From Cyanomargarita calcarea GSE-NOS-MK-12-04C (lineage in GTDB: Bacteria; Cyanobacteriota; Cyanobacteriia; Cyanobacteriales; Nostocaceae): a DNA stretch of 64,000 nucleotides. The notes under the pieces are model-generated. The model saw only the letters and a list, made by a program, of their open reading frames with translations, did no database searches and had not been told where the DNA came from. Location of the stretch: the NCBI GenBank assembly GCA_019359595.1, contig JAHHGZ010000007.1:1-64000 (forward strand), read 5' to 3'. This document shows positions 26,010 through 33,518 of the stretch, one piece after another; position 1 is the stretch's first letter, and each line of letters opens with the position of its first letter. The translations under genes were made by a program, and so were the position numbers.

Positions 26010-26176
26010 ATAGTTTTGTAAATATTTGTTTATGTATATTTTGCTAATCCTGTTGAAGTGTAATAGCGGAGTAAAGCCAACACATCGGAACTTAATATAT
26101 AACAATCTTTAATAGATGCACGTCCAACGTTTTAAAGCCTTAAGAGGTTAATATATTTAGAAGCGATCGCACTCGT

Positions 26177-26605
26177 TTACACAAAATCAGTAATGAGTTT
26201 AACAACTACATTGCTAGCCGTTGCGGCTTGGGCTTGCCTTTGATCTAAAGTAATCAACGGGCAACTAAAACTTTGTGCCAAAGCAATATATAATGAATCG
26301 TAAACAGCTAATTGGTGGGAAAGACCAATTTGTAAAGCACGCGGTAGTAAATTGCCTACTGGCATAATCTCAAATGGTAAAGCCAAAAGTTCAACGAGTA
26401 GCCAATCGGCTTCTGTTTGTGGCATTCCTTGAAAGCGTACCTGTTTCCATAACACATTCGCGCACTCTAACAGGCAAAACTCTGGTATGCATAATTGAGT
26501 GCCTTGTTGCAGCTGCCGCACCAAAACTATTACATATGAGGTGTAAGTCTCTGTGAGTAAATACTGCATCACTACACTTGTATCTACCACATAGATTTCT
26601 TTCAT
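26177..26605 (-). CDS. PIN domain toxin (VapC-like)
   Basis: The product from ATG 26605 (MKEIYVVDTSVVMQY) is 142 residues with the PIN nuclease pattern: D8 in VVDTSVV, E in LLECANVLW, D in VYDSLYIALA and D in ITLDQRQA. It starts with a 4-bp ATGA overlap of the upstream antitoxin stop codon. VapC toxins are tRNA or rRNA endonucleases; the target here is not known. An upstream in-frame start at 26665 lies within the antitoxin gene and is unlikely. Confidence 0.87.
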   Translation of the reverse strand: MKEIYVVDTSVVMQYLLTETYTSYVIVLVRQLQQGTQLCIPEFCLLECANVLWKQVRFQGMPQTEADWLLVELLALPFEIMPVGNLLPRALQIGLSHQLAVYDSLYIALAQSFSCPLITLDQRQAQAATASNVVVKLITDFV

Positions 26606-26820
26606 CTGTCCCGATCCTCGCGTAGGAGTTCGAGCGATGATTTTGCACCTGGTGGTGGTGTCCATCTATGGCGATCAATAGAGTCAAAAATCTCTTGTAA
26701 AGAGCGTTTTTCTCCTGGTTGTTCTTTGTTACGTAGTCGCTCATCAATAACAAAAGCTATTATTGCTTTGAGTTCATCGACAGTCATATCTTTGACAAGT
26801 TTAGTTTCCATAGTTTCCAC
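26602..26820 (-). CDS. Antitoxin of VapBC-type module
   Basis: The 72-residue product (METMETKLVKDMTVDEL...) is acidic and helical at its N-terminus and ends in a disordered segment (WTPPPGAKSSLELLREDRDR), the usual toxin-wrapping tail. It carries no obvious DNA-binding motif beyond a short helical part. It is translationally coupled to the PIN toxin gene by ATGA. The alternative start MET at 26811 cannot be excluded. Family naming is based on position and composition. Confidence 0.78.
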   Translation of the reverse strand: METMETKLVKDMTVDELKAIIAFVIDERLRNKEQPGEKRSLQEIFDSIDRHRWTPPPGAKSSLELLREDRDR

Positions 26821-26949
26821 TAACCAAATCTTCTACAATACTAATATAGAACGGCAAAAAGGTGTATTGGCTCAACAAATTGCACCCGCCCGATTTACAA
26901 TTAATCGCAATCTACAACAATCAGAATATCTTCGTTTCCCCTGTCCGAG

Positions 26950-27131
26950 CGGTACAATTGGCAGGGCTGGAAGATCGATATCCGCACCAACTTTCCGGGG
27001 GACAACAACGGGTAGCATTCGCAAAGGCGTTAGCTTCGCTACTGGAGCGTTATTATTAGACGAGTTATTTTCAGCATTGGATACATATTAGCGAAGCCAA
27101 CTCGAACAGGAAATAGTGCAAAGCTGGCAGT
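26950..27131 (+). pseudogene. modC fragment B (signature and Walker B part)
   Basis: Translation gives QLAGLEDRYPHQLSGGQQ, then a frameshift, LLLDELFSALDTY followed by a stop, and SQLEQEIVQ. This matches modC codons at 24410-24590 (LAGLGDRYPHQLSGGQQQ, LLLDEPFSALDTYL, SQLEQEMVA). The Walker B proline is now leucine and one CAA is lost. It is clearly a decayed copy of the neighbouring gene. The DNA from 27132 to 27429 has no supported gene. Confidence 0.85.
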
Positions 27132-27429
27132 AACTATGCAATCGCCTATGCTGTAAAATTCACGCGATCGCAGCTTTGCTGCTAGTTTTTCCCGTTGCAG
27201 TCAATAACCGCTTAACCTCTCAAACTAAAAGTAATTATCGCACTATCCATCAAAATTAATTCAAAATTAAGCATCTAAAGTTATGGCAAACAATTAATAC
27301 CAACCATCATCGAGAATTTTTACCTACAAAGTTGGTTGAATTGGGAACAAAACTATAGTCCAAACAAAGTTCATTGCCAAGGAGAGATATAAGAGTGGAT
27401 TTGGGCAACATAAATAGCAGATACAGGCT

Positions 27430-27785
27430 ATGAGTTTAATCGATAGTTCAGAGACGGTAGTAAGGGTTACACATCATTACGTAAATTATTGAATTGTCAT
27501 TTGTAACTCAAAGCTGGCTCGCTGCAATTTAACCCCAATTAAGACTAATGCGGGTAAATCATCCGTAGCAAACTCGATTCTTGGTGCTGATGTTTACAAA
27601 ATGGATGTAGGCATGGGAGCGGAAGTCAAGGCTGATGGAATTATCGATTACGGTAAGTGGAGAATCATCGATAGCCCAGGCTTCATGTATTCAAGCTCTG
27701 ATAACAATCAAGCCCTGCAAGAGATTCAACGCAGTCATGGACGAATTTTTGTTGTTGATTCTGAGCCGTTTGAACCATCTTTCAA
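27430..27785 (+). pseudogene. Remnant of a P-loop GTPase
   Basis: A frame with one internal stop (near 27490) reads TNAGKSSVANSILGADVY (G1-like; the first glycine of GxxxxGKS is replaced) and then WRIIDSPGF (G3, DxPG) at about 27660-27690, followed by IQRSHGRIFVVDSE. These are landmarks of a translation-factor-related or dynamin-like small GTPase. The C-terminal part (G4) is missing. It overlaps the run-on end of the opposite-strand DUF433 gene, so the two were joined by a rearrangement. Confidence 0.6.
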
Positions 27786-27996
27786 CTTCTTCCTGATGGT
27801 TGAGGTAGAAGGCAATAGTAGCATATATATCAGCAAGCTTAAGTGATGGATAGCGGTAAGCAATTTCTTCTGCGGTTGTTCCTTGTTTGAAAACAGCAAC
27901 TACAGTGTCGAGTGTTACACGAGTTTTGCCTACTTGAACTACACCATCATCAGTAATTCCCAATGGCGCAGGTTCAGCTACAATTGCTAGTACCAT
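27691..27996 (-). CDS. DUF433 protein with replaced C-terminus
   Basis: From ATG 27996 (MVLAIVAEPAPL) about 70 residues match the DUF433 pattern common in antitoxin-like proteins: GVVQVGKTRVTLDTVVAVF, GTTAEEIAYRYPSL and ADIYATIAFYL. After about residue 76 (EVERWFKR) the family would have a further helix, but here the frame runs into the GTPase remnant and ends 25 codons later. No PIN partner gene follows, as the usual neighbour would. It may be a non-functional leftover. Confidence 0.6.
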   Translation of the reverse strand: MVLAIVAEPAPLGITDDGVVQVGKTRVTLDTVVAVFKQGTTAEEIAYRYPSLKLADIYATIAFYLNHQEEVERWFKRLRINNKNSSMTALNLLQGLIVIRA

Positions 27997-28063
27997 AAGC
28001 AATACCAATATATTTGCCTTTAATACTAGCAAACATTAGTTTGACTCAAAGCTTTTGTATTTA

Positions 28064-28089
28064 TAACTCCTAACTCCTAACTCCTAACT
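28064..28089. repeat. STRR heptamer array
   Basis: Three to four taactcc heptamers lie between the DUF433 start and the end of ycf34. Confidence 0.75.
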
Positions 28090-28091
28090 TA

Positions 28092-28340
28092 TTACGTCGG
28101 CACTAATTCACCCGGACGCAATTTCGACCACTTACCGGCTTCCTGCTTAAAGCTCAGACAACCCACAACATCCCATTCCATCTCAATAATTTCACCTTGA
28201 GTGCGGATGTTGACATTAATTGAAGGTTCATTTGCCTCAAAATTTGGGGTTTCAGTCAAATGAGGCTGTTGGTGCTGCATTTCTACTGCATGATAGGTTG
28301 TACAGCGGTCTACATAGTGGCAGTTGACACAAATACACAT
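28092..28340 (-). CDS. ycf34: Ycf34 family protein
   Basis: The 82-residue product starts MCICVNCHYVDRCTTYHAVE, which is the hallmark of Ycf34, a protein of cyanobacteria and red/other algal plastids. Cysteines at positions 2, 4, 7 and 13, with another in VVGCLSF, suggest iron-sulfur or metal binding; published work on the Synechocystis homologue links it to photosynthetic electron transport and an Fe-S cluster. It is divergent from the CCA-adding enzyme gene with an 87-bp shared promoter space. Confidence 0.88.
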   Translation of the reverse strand: MCICVNCHYVDRCTTYHAVEMQHQQPHLTETPNFEANEPSINVNIRTQGEIIEMEWDVVGCLSFKQEAGKWSKLRPGELVPT

Positions 28341-28427
28341 AATAGAACCAACTCCAGTCTCCCTTTATTGTTAATCTAGCTTAAGCCAAACTGTTATTGA
28401 CTAGTCTGTGGGTTTATTTTTATTACG

Positions 28428-29702
28428 ATGCATTCTTCTGTACTGTCTACCCTATCTCCTGACAATTGGCCCTTTAGCCTGGAACATCTACCTGTAGGTA
28501 CTTACATGGTAGGTGGTGCGGTGCGGGATGCTTTGTTGGGAAAAACTCGCGAATATTTAGATTTAGATTTTATTGTCGTTTCCGATGCGGTGAAGGTCGC
28601 TCGTGCGATCGCCAAACATTATAAAGCAGGTTTTGTACTACTCGATTCCGAACGAAAAATAGCCCGTGTAGTTTTTCCTCAGGCAACTGCAGACTTTGCC
28701 CAGCAAGAGGGAGATATAGAAACTGACTTGCATCGGCGAGATTTTACTGTGAATGCGATCGCCTACAATCCTCATACTCAAGAAATATTTGACCCCTTAG
28801 GTGGTTGTGCGGATTTAGAAAAACGTATTTTAAAAATGATATCAGCCGCCAATCTCGAAGACGACCCATTGAGATTAATGCGGGGCTATCGCCAAGCTGG
28901 ACAACTGGGTTTTAGTATTGAACGCAGCACCCGAGCCGCAATTCGTTCTTTAGCATCCCATATAACTAAAGTCGCTACCGAACGAGTGCGAGTAGAATTA
29001 GGTTATATGCTCGGCAATTCTCAGGGTACGCCTTGGATAACCACCGCTTGGGAAGATGGTTTACTCTCGCCCTTCTTTAAAAACGCTACCCATGAAAGCT
29101 GTGTTAAACTATCCGCAGTGGATTTTGCAGCACTCAAACTTGCAGAAACTTGGCAGGAATTAGGAGTACAATTACAAGAATATGTGCGCGATACTATCAA
29201 AACCACATGGTTGGGTATTGCCAAACTCGCTTGTCTTGTCCACTCAGAACCACAAACAGCAGAAGCCGAATTACTAAAATTAACATACAGCCGCGCCGAA
29301 ATTCGAGCCGTAACAACCGCCCTGAAGCTGTTCCCGCAGACCAAAGCACCTCAAATGACTTTGCGAGAACAGTATTTTTTCTTTCAGGAAGCGGGCTTTG
29401 TATTCCCAGCTACAGCAGTTTTTGCTATAGCAGGCGATAATTTGGTAGAGGCGATGTCTTTCGACAAGCTGCTGGGCAGCTACACACCCTTAATCCGCCG
29501 CTACCTTAACCCTGATGATCTGGTCGCTCATCCCACTCCACTAGTGAGCGGGAAGGAATTGATTATAGCATTAAATATTCCAGCTTCGCCACTTATAGGA
29601 AAATTGCTCACAGAAATTGCGATCGCACAAGTTGAAGAAAGAATTTCGACACCTACAGAAGCGATAGAATTGGCACGTCATCTGGTAGTTCAACAGTCTT
29701 GA
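28428..29702 (+). CDS. cca: CCA tRNA nucleotidyltransferase (class II)
   Basis: The 424-residue product has the class II nucleotidyltransferase head: MVGGAVRDALLG, LDLDFIV (the DxD metal-binding pair), RKIARVVFP, RRDFTVNAIAY, FDPLGGCADLEKR and DDPLRLMRGYR. It adds or repairs the CCA end of tRNAs in the cytosol. In some cyanobacteria the A- and CC-adding activities are split between two related proteins; sequence alone does not say which this is. The C-terminal helical half is typical in length. Confidence 0.9.
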   Translation: MHSSVLSTLSPDNWPFSLEHLPVGTYMVGGAVRDALLGKTREYLDLDFIVVSDAVKVARAIAKHYKAGFVLLDSERKIARVVFPQATADFAQQEGDIETDLHRRDFTVNAIAYNPHTQEIFDPLGGCADLEKRILKMISAANLEDDPLRLMRGYRQAGQLGFSIERSTRAAIRSLASHITKVATERVRVELGYMLGNSQGTPWITTAWEDGLLSPFFKNATHESCVKLSAVDFAALKLAETWQELGVQLQEYVRDTIKTTWLGIAKLACLVHSEPQTAEAELLKLTYSRAEIRAVTTALKLFPQTKAPQMTLREQYFFFQEAGFVFPATAVFAIAGDNLVEAMSFDKLLGSYTPLIRRYLNPDDLVAHPTPLVSGKELIIALNIPASPLIGKLLTEIAIAQVEERISTPTEAIELARHLVVQQS

Positions 29703-29787
29703 GACTTGAGTCCTGTTTTTGGCAAATCGGACACCAGGTTTAGGAGAAGGGAAAAATTCGATCCACCGCAGCAACTCCAAAAAAAGC

Positions 29788-30003
29788 CTAGCCACCAACC
29801 ATATGCCACGCAACTATCAAATTCGCCAGAGTGAGCAGAGTCAGAGGTACTGTTGTGACATAGACCCAGAACTTTAATCCAGTATTAGCCTGACGCGCCG
29901 CCTCAGCATTCCATTGATACACGGACTCAGGTAAAGAAATAATCCACTGAGGGACAACGATTTGGGACTCATAAAGACCCTCCACTAGTAAATAAATATT
30001 CAA
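29788..30003 (-). CDS. Small membrane protein, unknown
   Basis: The 71-residue product (MNIYLLVEGLYES...) has one clear membrane segment near the C-terminus (FWVYVTTVPLTLLTLANLIVAW) and a soluble N-terminal half. I do not recognise the family. It is preceded by no strong ribosome binding site, is convergent to cca with 85 bp between, and lies 55 bp downstream of the next minus-strand gene. The gene is plausible on composition but not proven. Confidence 0.45.
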   Translation of the reverse strand: MNIYLLVEGLYESQIVVPQWIISLPESVYQWNAEAARQANTGLKFWVYVTTVPLTLLTLANLIVAWHMVGG

Positions 30004-30058
30004 CTTGATAGCACATCTTCACGCCAACAGCAATTTGAGAGTAAAAAGTTAACATTAA

Positions 30059-30415
30059 CTATTTCACTAGTTTATTTATTATCTGGTGAGCAAAAGCATA
30101 AAGTTCTCCATCATGCTTGTAATTGGCAAGTAGAAAAAAAACGTGCCACTCATCGGCTGTAATCCGCAAGGAGTCATTTTGTTTAAATAAATCTGCCGCA
30201 GCTACTATTATTCGTGTCTGCATTGATTTTAACTGAATTTTTAAATAACGCTTCTGTTCGCTATTGCAGCGAACCTTTACTTCCCAATGTCGCCCACTAC
30301 TATCTTTTACAACGACTTCATCCATATACTCTTTACCAGAGTATTGTATTTCATTCCATAACTTGTAAACAGGCTTGCCAGCATCGTACAAAGCAATAAA
30401 CCGTGAGACGTTCAT
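30059..30415 (-). CDS. Hypothetical protein
   Basis: From ATG 30415 (MNVSRFIALYDAG) the product has 118 residues; the in-frame ATG four codons earlier is also possible. It contains DEVVVKDSSGRHWEVKVR and ADEWHVFFLLANY, looks soluble and mixed alpha/beta, and has no known motif that I can name. It may be co-transcribed with the small membrane protein downstream. Function unknown. Confidence 0.5.
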   Translation of the reverse strand: MNVSRFIALYDAGKPVYKLWNEIQYSGKEYMDEVVVKDSSGRHWEVKVRCNSEQKRYLKIQLKSMQTRIIVAAADLFKQNDSLRITADEWHVFFLLANYKHDGELYAFAHQIINKLVK

Positions 30416-30427
30416 CGTTACACCCAT

Positions 30428-30940
30428 TATTAAATATTGTTGATATCTACGATTGTACTATGCCTGTCGTTAGCGAACAATCACAAGTTCATTAACAACA
30501 ATCATTGACATTCCACCGCTGTTATAGCTTGAAATGATGAAACTGTCATCCCTGTAATATGCTCATGGTCAAAGTTGTGTAAATACCGCAATTACTGCTG
30601 GAAACTTATCCTGAGAGTTGGTATTATTCCTGATTGACAGTTGGCTATTAAGCGTTTATATTTAACAATCTAAAAGGTAAAAGCAAAAAATATACTAAAT
30701 TAAATTGATGTATTTATAATAGTTGTCAAATATCTGAGTGTAAGTTAGTATCTGTTACATCTGTATTTAGAAGTCTTTCTTTAATTGAATGAAGGAAGAA
30801 GGAAGAAGGAGGTTTATATATGCGGATTTAGACAAGGCACGTTTGAAGAAGGAAGCTTCCATTCCTCAAAGCTGCCACCCCAACTCAAAACGATCTATCT
30901 ATACATATCGGGGTATTAAAAAGTTTATTCGAGGATAATT
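30428..30940. other. Non-coding region with third copy of dispersed repeat
   Basis: No gene is supported between 30428 and 30788. At 30789-30890 lies the most complete copy of the repeat: gaaggaagaaggaagaagga, ggtttatatatg, gacaaggcacgtttgaag, ggaagcttccattcctcaaa and ccaactcaaaacg in order. It is inverted relative to the copies at 3.2 and 4.1 kb. Confidence 0.65.
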
Positions 30941-30975
30941 GAGAAACCCGCCCTCTTCAAGAAAACGGGTTTCTC
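30941..30975 (-). terminator. Strong hairpin after CHAP gene
   Basis: gagaaacccg pairs perfectly with cgggtttctc around a 15-nt loop, ending 6 bp after the stop codon of the minus-strand CHAP gene (stop at 30982). Confidence 0.6.
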
Positions 30976-30981
30976 TCTGCA

Positions 30982-31770
30982 TCAGCTAATTCTAATCAAA
31001 CCGGCTACAAATGACATATCTTGCGTGAAGTGACCACTCATATTCGCATCGCTATGATTGCCTTCAGAAGTTTGGATAACCGAACTACCAATTGTAAAAC
31101 TCCTTATGATACCAATATGGTCAAGTTGCGAATTATTTCTTTGCCAATCGAAAACAACAATGTCTCCACGTTGAGGAGTAATAATCCCTTTGGGATACCA
31201 ATATCCCTTCTTTTTCGCCCAGTATTTCCAAGATTCAACTAAAGCCATTGTTGCCCAAAATCCTTCAGGAGCATCTGGAATTTCGATTTCCACCTGTCGG
31301 CAACAATAGGCAACAAACGCAGCACACCAATTATAAAATATTGGTTCTTTCGCAATTTGATTTAATTTAAACATTGGTTCACGGAAGGGTTTAAGATAGT
31401 TCTCAGCCTCGCTATTTGCACCATTCCATTTCAATTTTTTAGCAGCTTCTTTCTCTGCAAAATTAGCTAGCTTAGTCCGAATATCTAATGATAATTGCTT
31501 AATTTCAGATTTTCCACCAAGCTTCATCCAAGTTTCGGCACCAACATCCCCATCAACAGTAACACCGACTTGCTTTTGAAAAGCCATAACAGCGACTTCA
31601 GTATTCCGCCCAAACTCACCATCTACATCCCCGGAATTAAACCCTTTAGCATTCAAAACTCTTTGCAGTGCTTTGACATCATCCCCGTCAATTCCTTGAT
31701 GTAGATAGCGAGTCAGGATTGGTAATTCTAACTCAGACAAAAGCAAACTAAATACCTTCAAATCGTTCAT
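30982..31770 (-). CDS. Peptidoglycan-binding / CHAP domain hydrolase
   Basis: ATG 31770 (MNDLKVFSLL) has a ggtga leader; an in-frame ATG four codons earlier does not. The 262-residue product has an N-terminal PG_binding_1 domain (about 15-90: DDVKALQRVLNAKGF, DGEFGRNTEVAVMAFQ, VDGDVGAETWMKLGG) and a C-terminal CHAP-type amidase/peptidase domain with catalytic Cys in YNWCAAFVAYC and His in LDHIGII. It should cleave peptide bonds or amides in peptidoglycan. No signal peptide is seen, so export is unexplained. It lies 90 bp after a gene whose C-terminal domain is a close copy of its N-terminal one. Confidence 0.85.
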   Translation of the reverse strand: MNDLKVFSLLLSELELPILTRYLHQGIDGDDVKALQRVLNAKGFNSGDVDGEFGRNTEVAVMAFQKQVGVTVDGDVGAETWMKLGGKSEIKQLSLDIRTKLANFAEKEAAKKLKWNGANSEAENYLKPFREPMFKLNQIAKEPIFYNWCAAFVAYCCRQVEIEIPDAPEGFWATMALVESWKYWAKKKGYWYPKGIITPQRGDIVVFDWQRNNSQLDHIGIIRSFTIGSSVIQTSEGNHSDANMSGHFTQDMSFVAGLIRIS

Positions 31771-31860
31771 ATATTTCACCATTTTTTTTGTTTCTTTATT
31801 CTGCTTGTAATATCCGTTTGGAGATTGATTGACACAATTTCAGCAAGATGTGAATTTTAT

Positions 31861-32814
31861 CTACTTGATATCAGACTTACCGCCAAGCGCTGTCCAAGTC
31901 TGACTACCAACATCTCCATCTACACCGATACCTGCTTTTTTTTGAAATGCAGTGACGGCAGATTTAGTATTAGCTCCAAACTCACCATCAGCATCTCCAG
32001 CATTAAATCCTTTGGCATTAAGAACCTTTTGCAGTGCTTTAACATCCTCACCTTTGATTCCTAGAAAAAGAATGCGGGTCAGGGTGGGTAATTCAAAATT
32101 AGAATATGTCAAATTCCAGCCTTTACCACCTTCACCTGAGTTAGGAAGACGCCAAATAGATGAACCAGGATAATGAGTTAAATAATCTTGAAGTTCCGAC
32201 TCAGAAGCAGGATTTTTTGTGTCGCTTTCAGAACCCCAAATTGGTAAAATCGGTTTTTTCAGACCAATTTTTTCATGTGCATCAAGGCAATCTTTAACTT
32301 TTTGTGCAGTAGTGGGTTTGAAAGAAAATTTTTCAAAATAAATCTGCGGCAAAGCGATATCGCAATGCTTATCCAAAATCTGCCAAGGAATATCTGAATG
32401 ATATCCAGGATGTCCGAAACTCGTATAACCCAGCGTTCCTTCCTTGAGTAAAGGACGAAGTTTAAAGAGAAGTTTATCTACATAAACATGAGTACTTTTG
32501 TCCTCAACTTCTTTTTCTAAATCAAGGATATATCCATCCAATCCACAATCAAGCGCTTGTTTGACTGATGATACTTGAGCATCAATATTCTCAGTTCCGT
32601 AGTGATATCCCCATCCATAAACTTCGATACTACGAGACTTGAACTTTTGAATATTTTCGGAAGTACATTCGTTACTCCAGAACATCGATTTGCTTTTACC
32701 ATCAAAAACTTTGATGTAGACACGCTTGATTTTGCATTCAACCAAGCTGTTTAAATAATCACTTCTAAGTTTTGATATATACCAAATCCAAGCTCCATTC
32801 GGGTGTCGAGTCAT
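31861..32814 (-). CDS. GH25-like (TIM-barrel) hydrolase with C-terminal peptidoglycan-binding domain
   Basis: The 317-residue product begins MTRHPNGAWIWYISKL and has barrel-like strands (IKRVYIKVFD, IEVYGWGYHYG, GLDGYILDLEKE, DIALPQIYFE, PILPIWGSE) resembling glycoside hydrolase family 25-like or DUF1906-like folds; the acidic GYILDLEKE strand is the likely catalytic region. Residues about 240-312 are a PG_binding_1 domain (GEDVKALQKVLNAKGF, DGEFGANTKSAVTAFQ). There is no signal peptide. The catalytic family is inferred and less certain than the binding domain. It is likely co-transcribed with the CHAP gene. Confidence 0.65.
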   Translation of the reverse strand: MTRHPNGAWIWYISKLRSDYLNSLVECKIKRVYIKVFDGKSKSMFWSNECTSENIQKFKSRSIEVYGWGYHYGTENIDAQVSSVKQALDCGLDGYILDLEKEVEDKSTHVYVDKLLFKLRPLLKEGTLGYTSFGHPGYHSDIPWQILDKHCDIALPQIYFEKFSFKPTTAQKVKDCLDAHEKIGLKKPILPIWGSESDTKNPASESELQDYLTHYPGSSIWRLPNSGEGGKGWNLTYSNFELPTLTRILFLGIKGEDVKALQKVLNAKGFNAGDADGEFGANTKSAVTAFQKKAGIGVDGDVGSQTWTALGGKSDIK

Positions 32815-33047
32815 ATTGAATTAATCCTCCTGATTGCATTTGTTTGCATTAGAAATCACGGTAATCGCAAGCTATGAGCTTATTGATTACTTCGGTAATT
32901 AACTAGTAGCCCTTTGTTGCGTAAGACTACAGCTAGCTATTCATGGATTCCGAAAGATTACAAATATGCATTTAGGCTTTTAGGATTAACAATTGTTACA
33001 TAATGCCCACAGGAACAGGGTACCTGATATCTTGTACCTATAAAATA

Positions 33048-33410
33048 GAATGTCAAAATCATCACTGCTATTACCCAGGTAAATCGATTCAATCGATTCA
33101 TGTGCCTACCCGCCATTCGACTATAAGTCCCTGTCTAATGATTAGTTGTAATACCCCCAGCCACTCAACCCCACCTCCGCAAAGCTGTGCAATAGTACCC
33201 TCCCCGCACATGAACGGGAGGGGATAAAGGGGTGCGGTTCTTGCTCTTGATCGGCACGCTTTGCGAATGGGAATTATGAGTGATTTACCGAGCTTGATAT
33301 AATAGATAAGTCCATTAAAATGGACTAATAATGAACTTTTTTGTTATCGTGCTTTTAGTAACTTACAAAATTACAATTCTGTGGCTTATACGCAAACTGC
33401 AAGATATGAG
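33048..33410. repeat. Long interspersed repeat, copy interrupted by an insertion
   Basis: Left half (33048 to about 33146) and right half (about 33306-33410) match 23052-23130 and 23138-23240 in order, including gaatgtcaaaat, aaatcgatt, agtccctg and agtccattaaaatggact. The centre (about 33147-33305) is unrelated DNA with a G/C-rich inverted word (ccctccccgcacatgaacgg, gaggggataaaggggtg). The rest of the 32815-33518 gap has no gene. Confidence 0.7.
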
Positions 33411-33518
33411 CCTCTGACGGGCGCAGCAAACGTTCCCGTAAAATATGAAAATAACACATTTTCTTGTAACTCTTGCTATATATGGATTGTGGAATGTGTT
33501 TCTTGAAAGGTTCGTATT

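Noticed and set aside
26726-27091. 121-codon plus-strand frame ending in ALLLDELFSALDTY
   Set aside because: Its start is antisense to the antitoxin gene; only the modC fragment part is meaningful.
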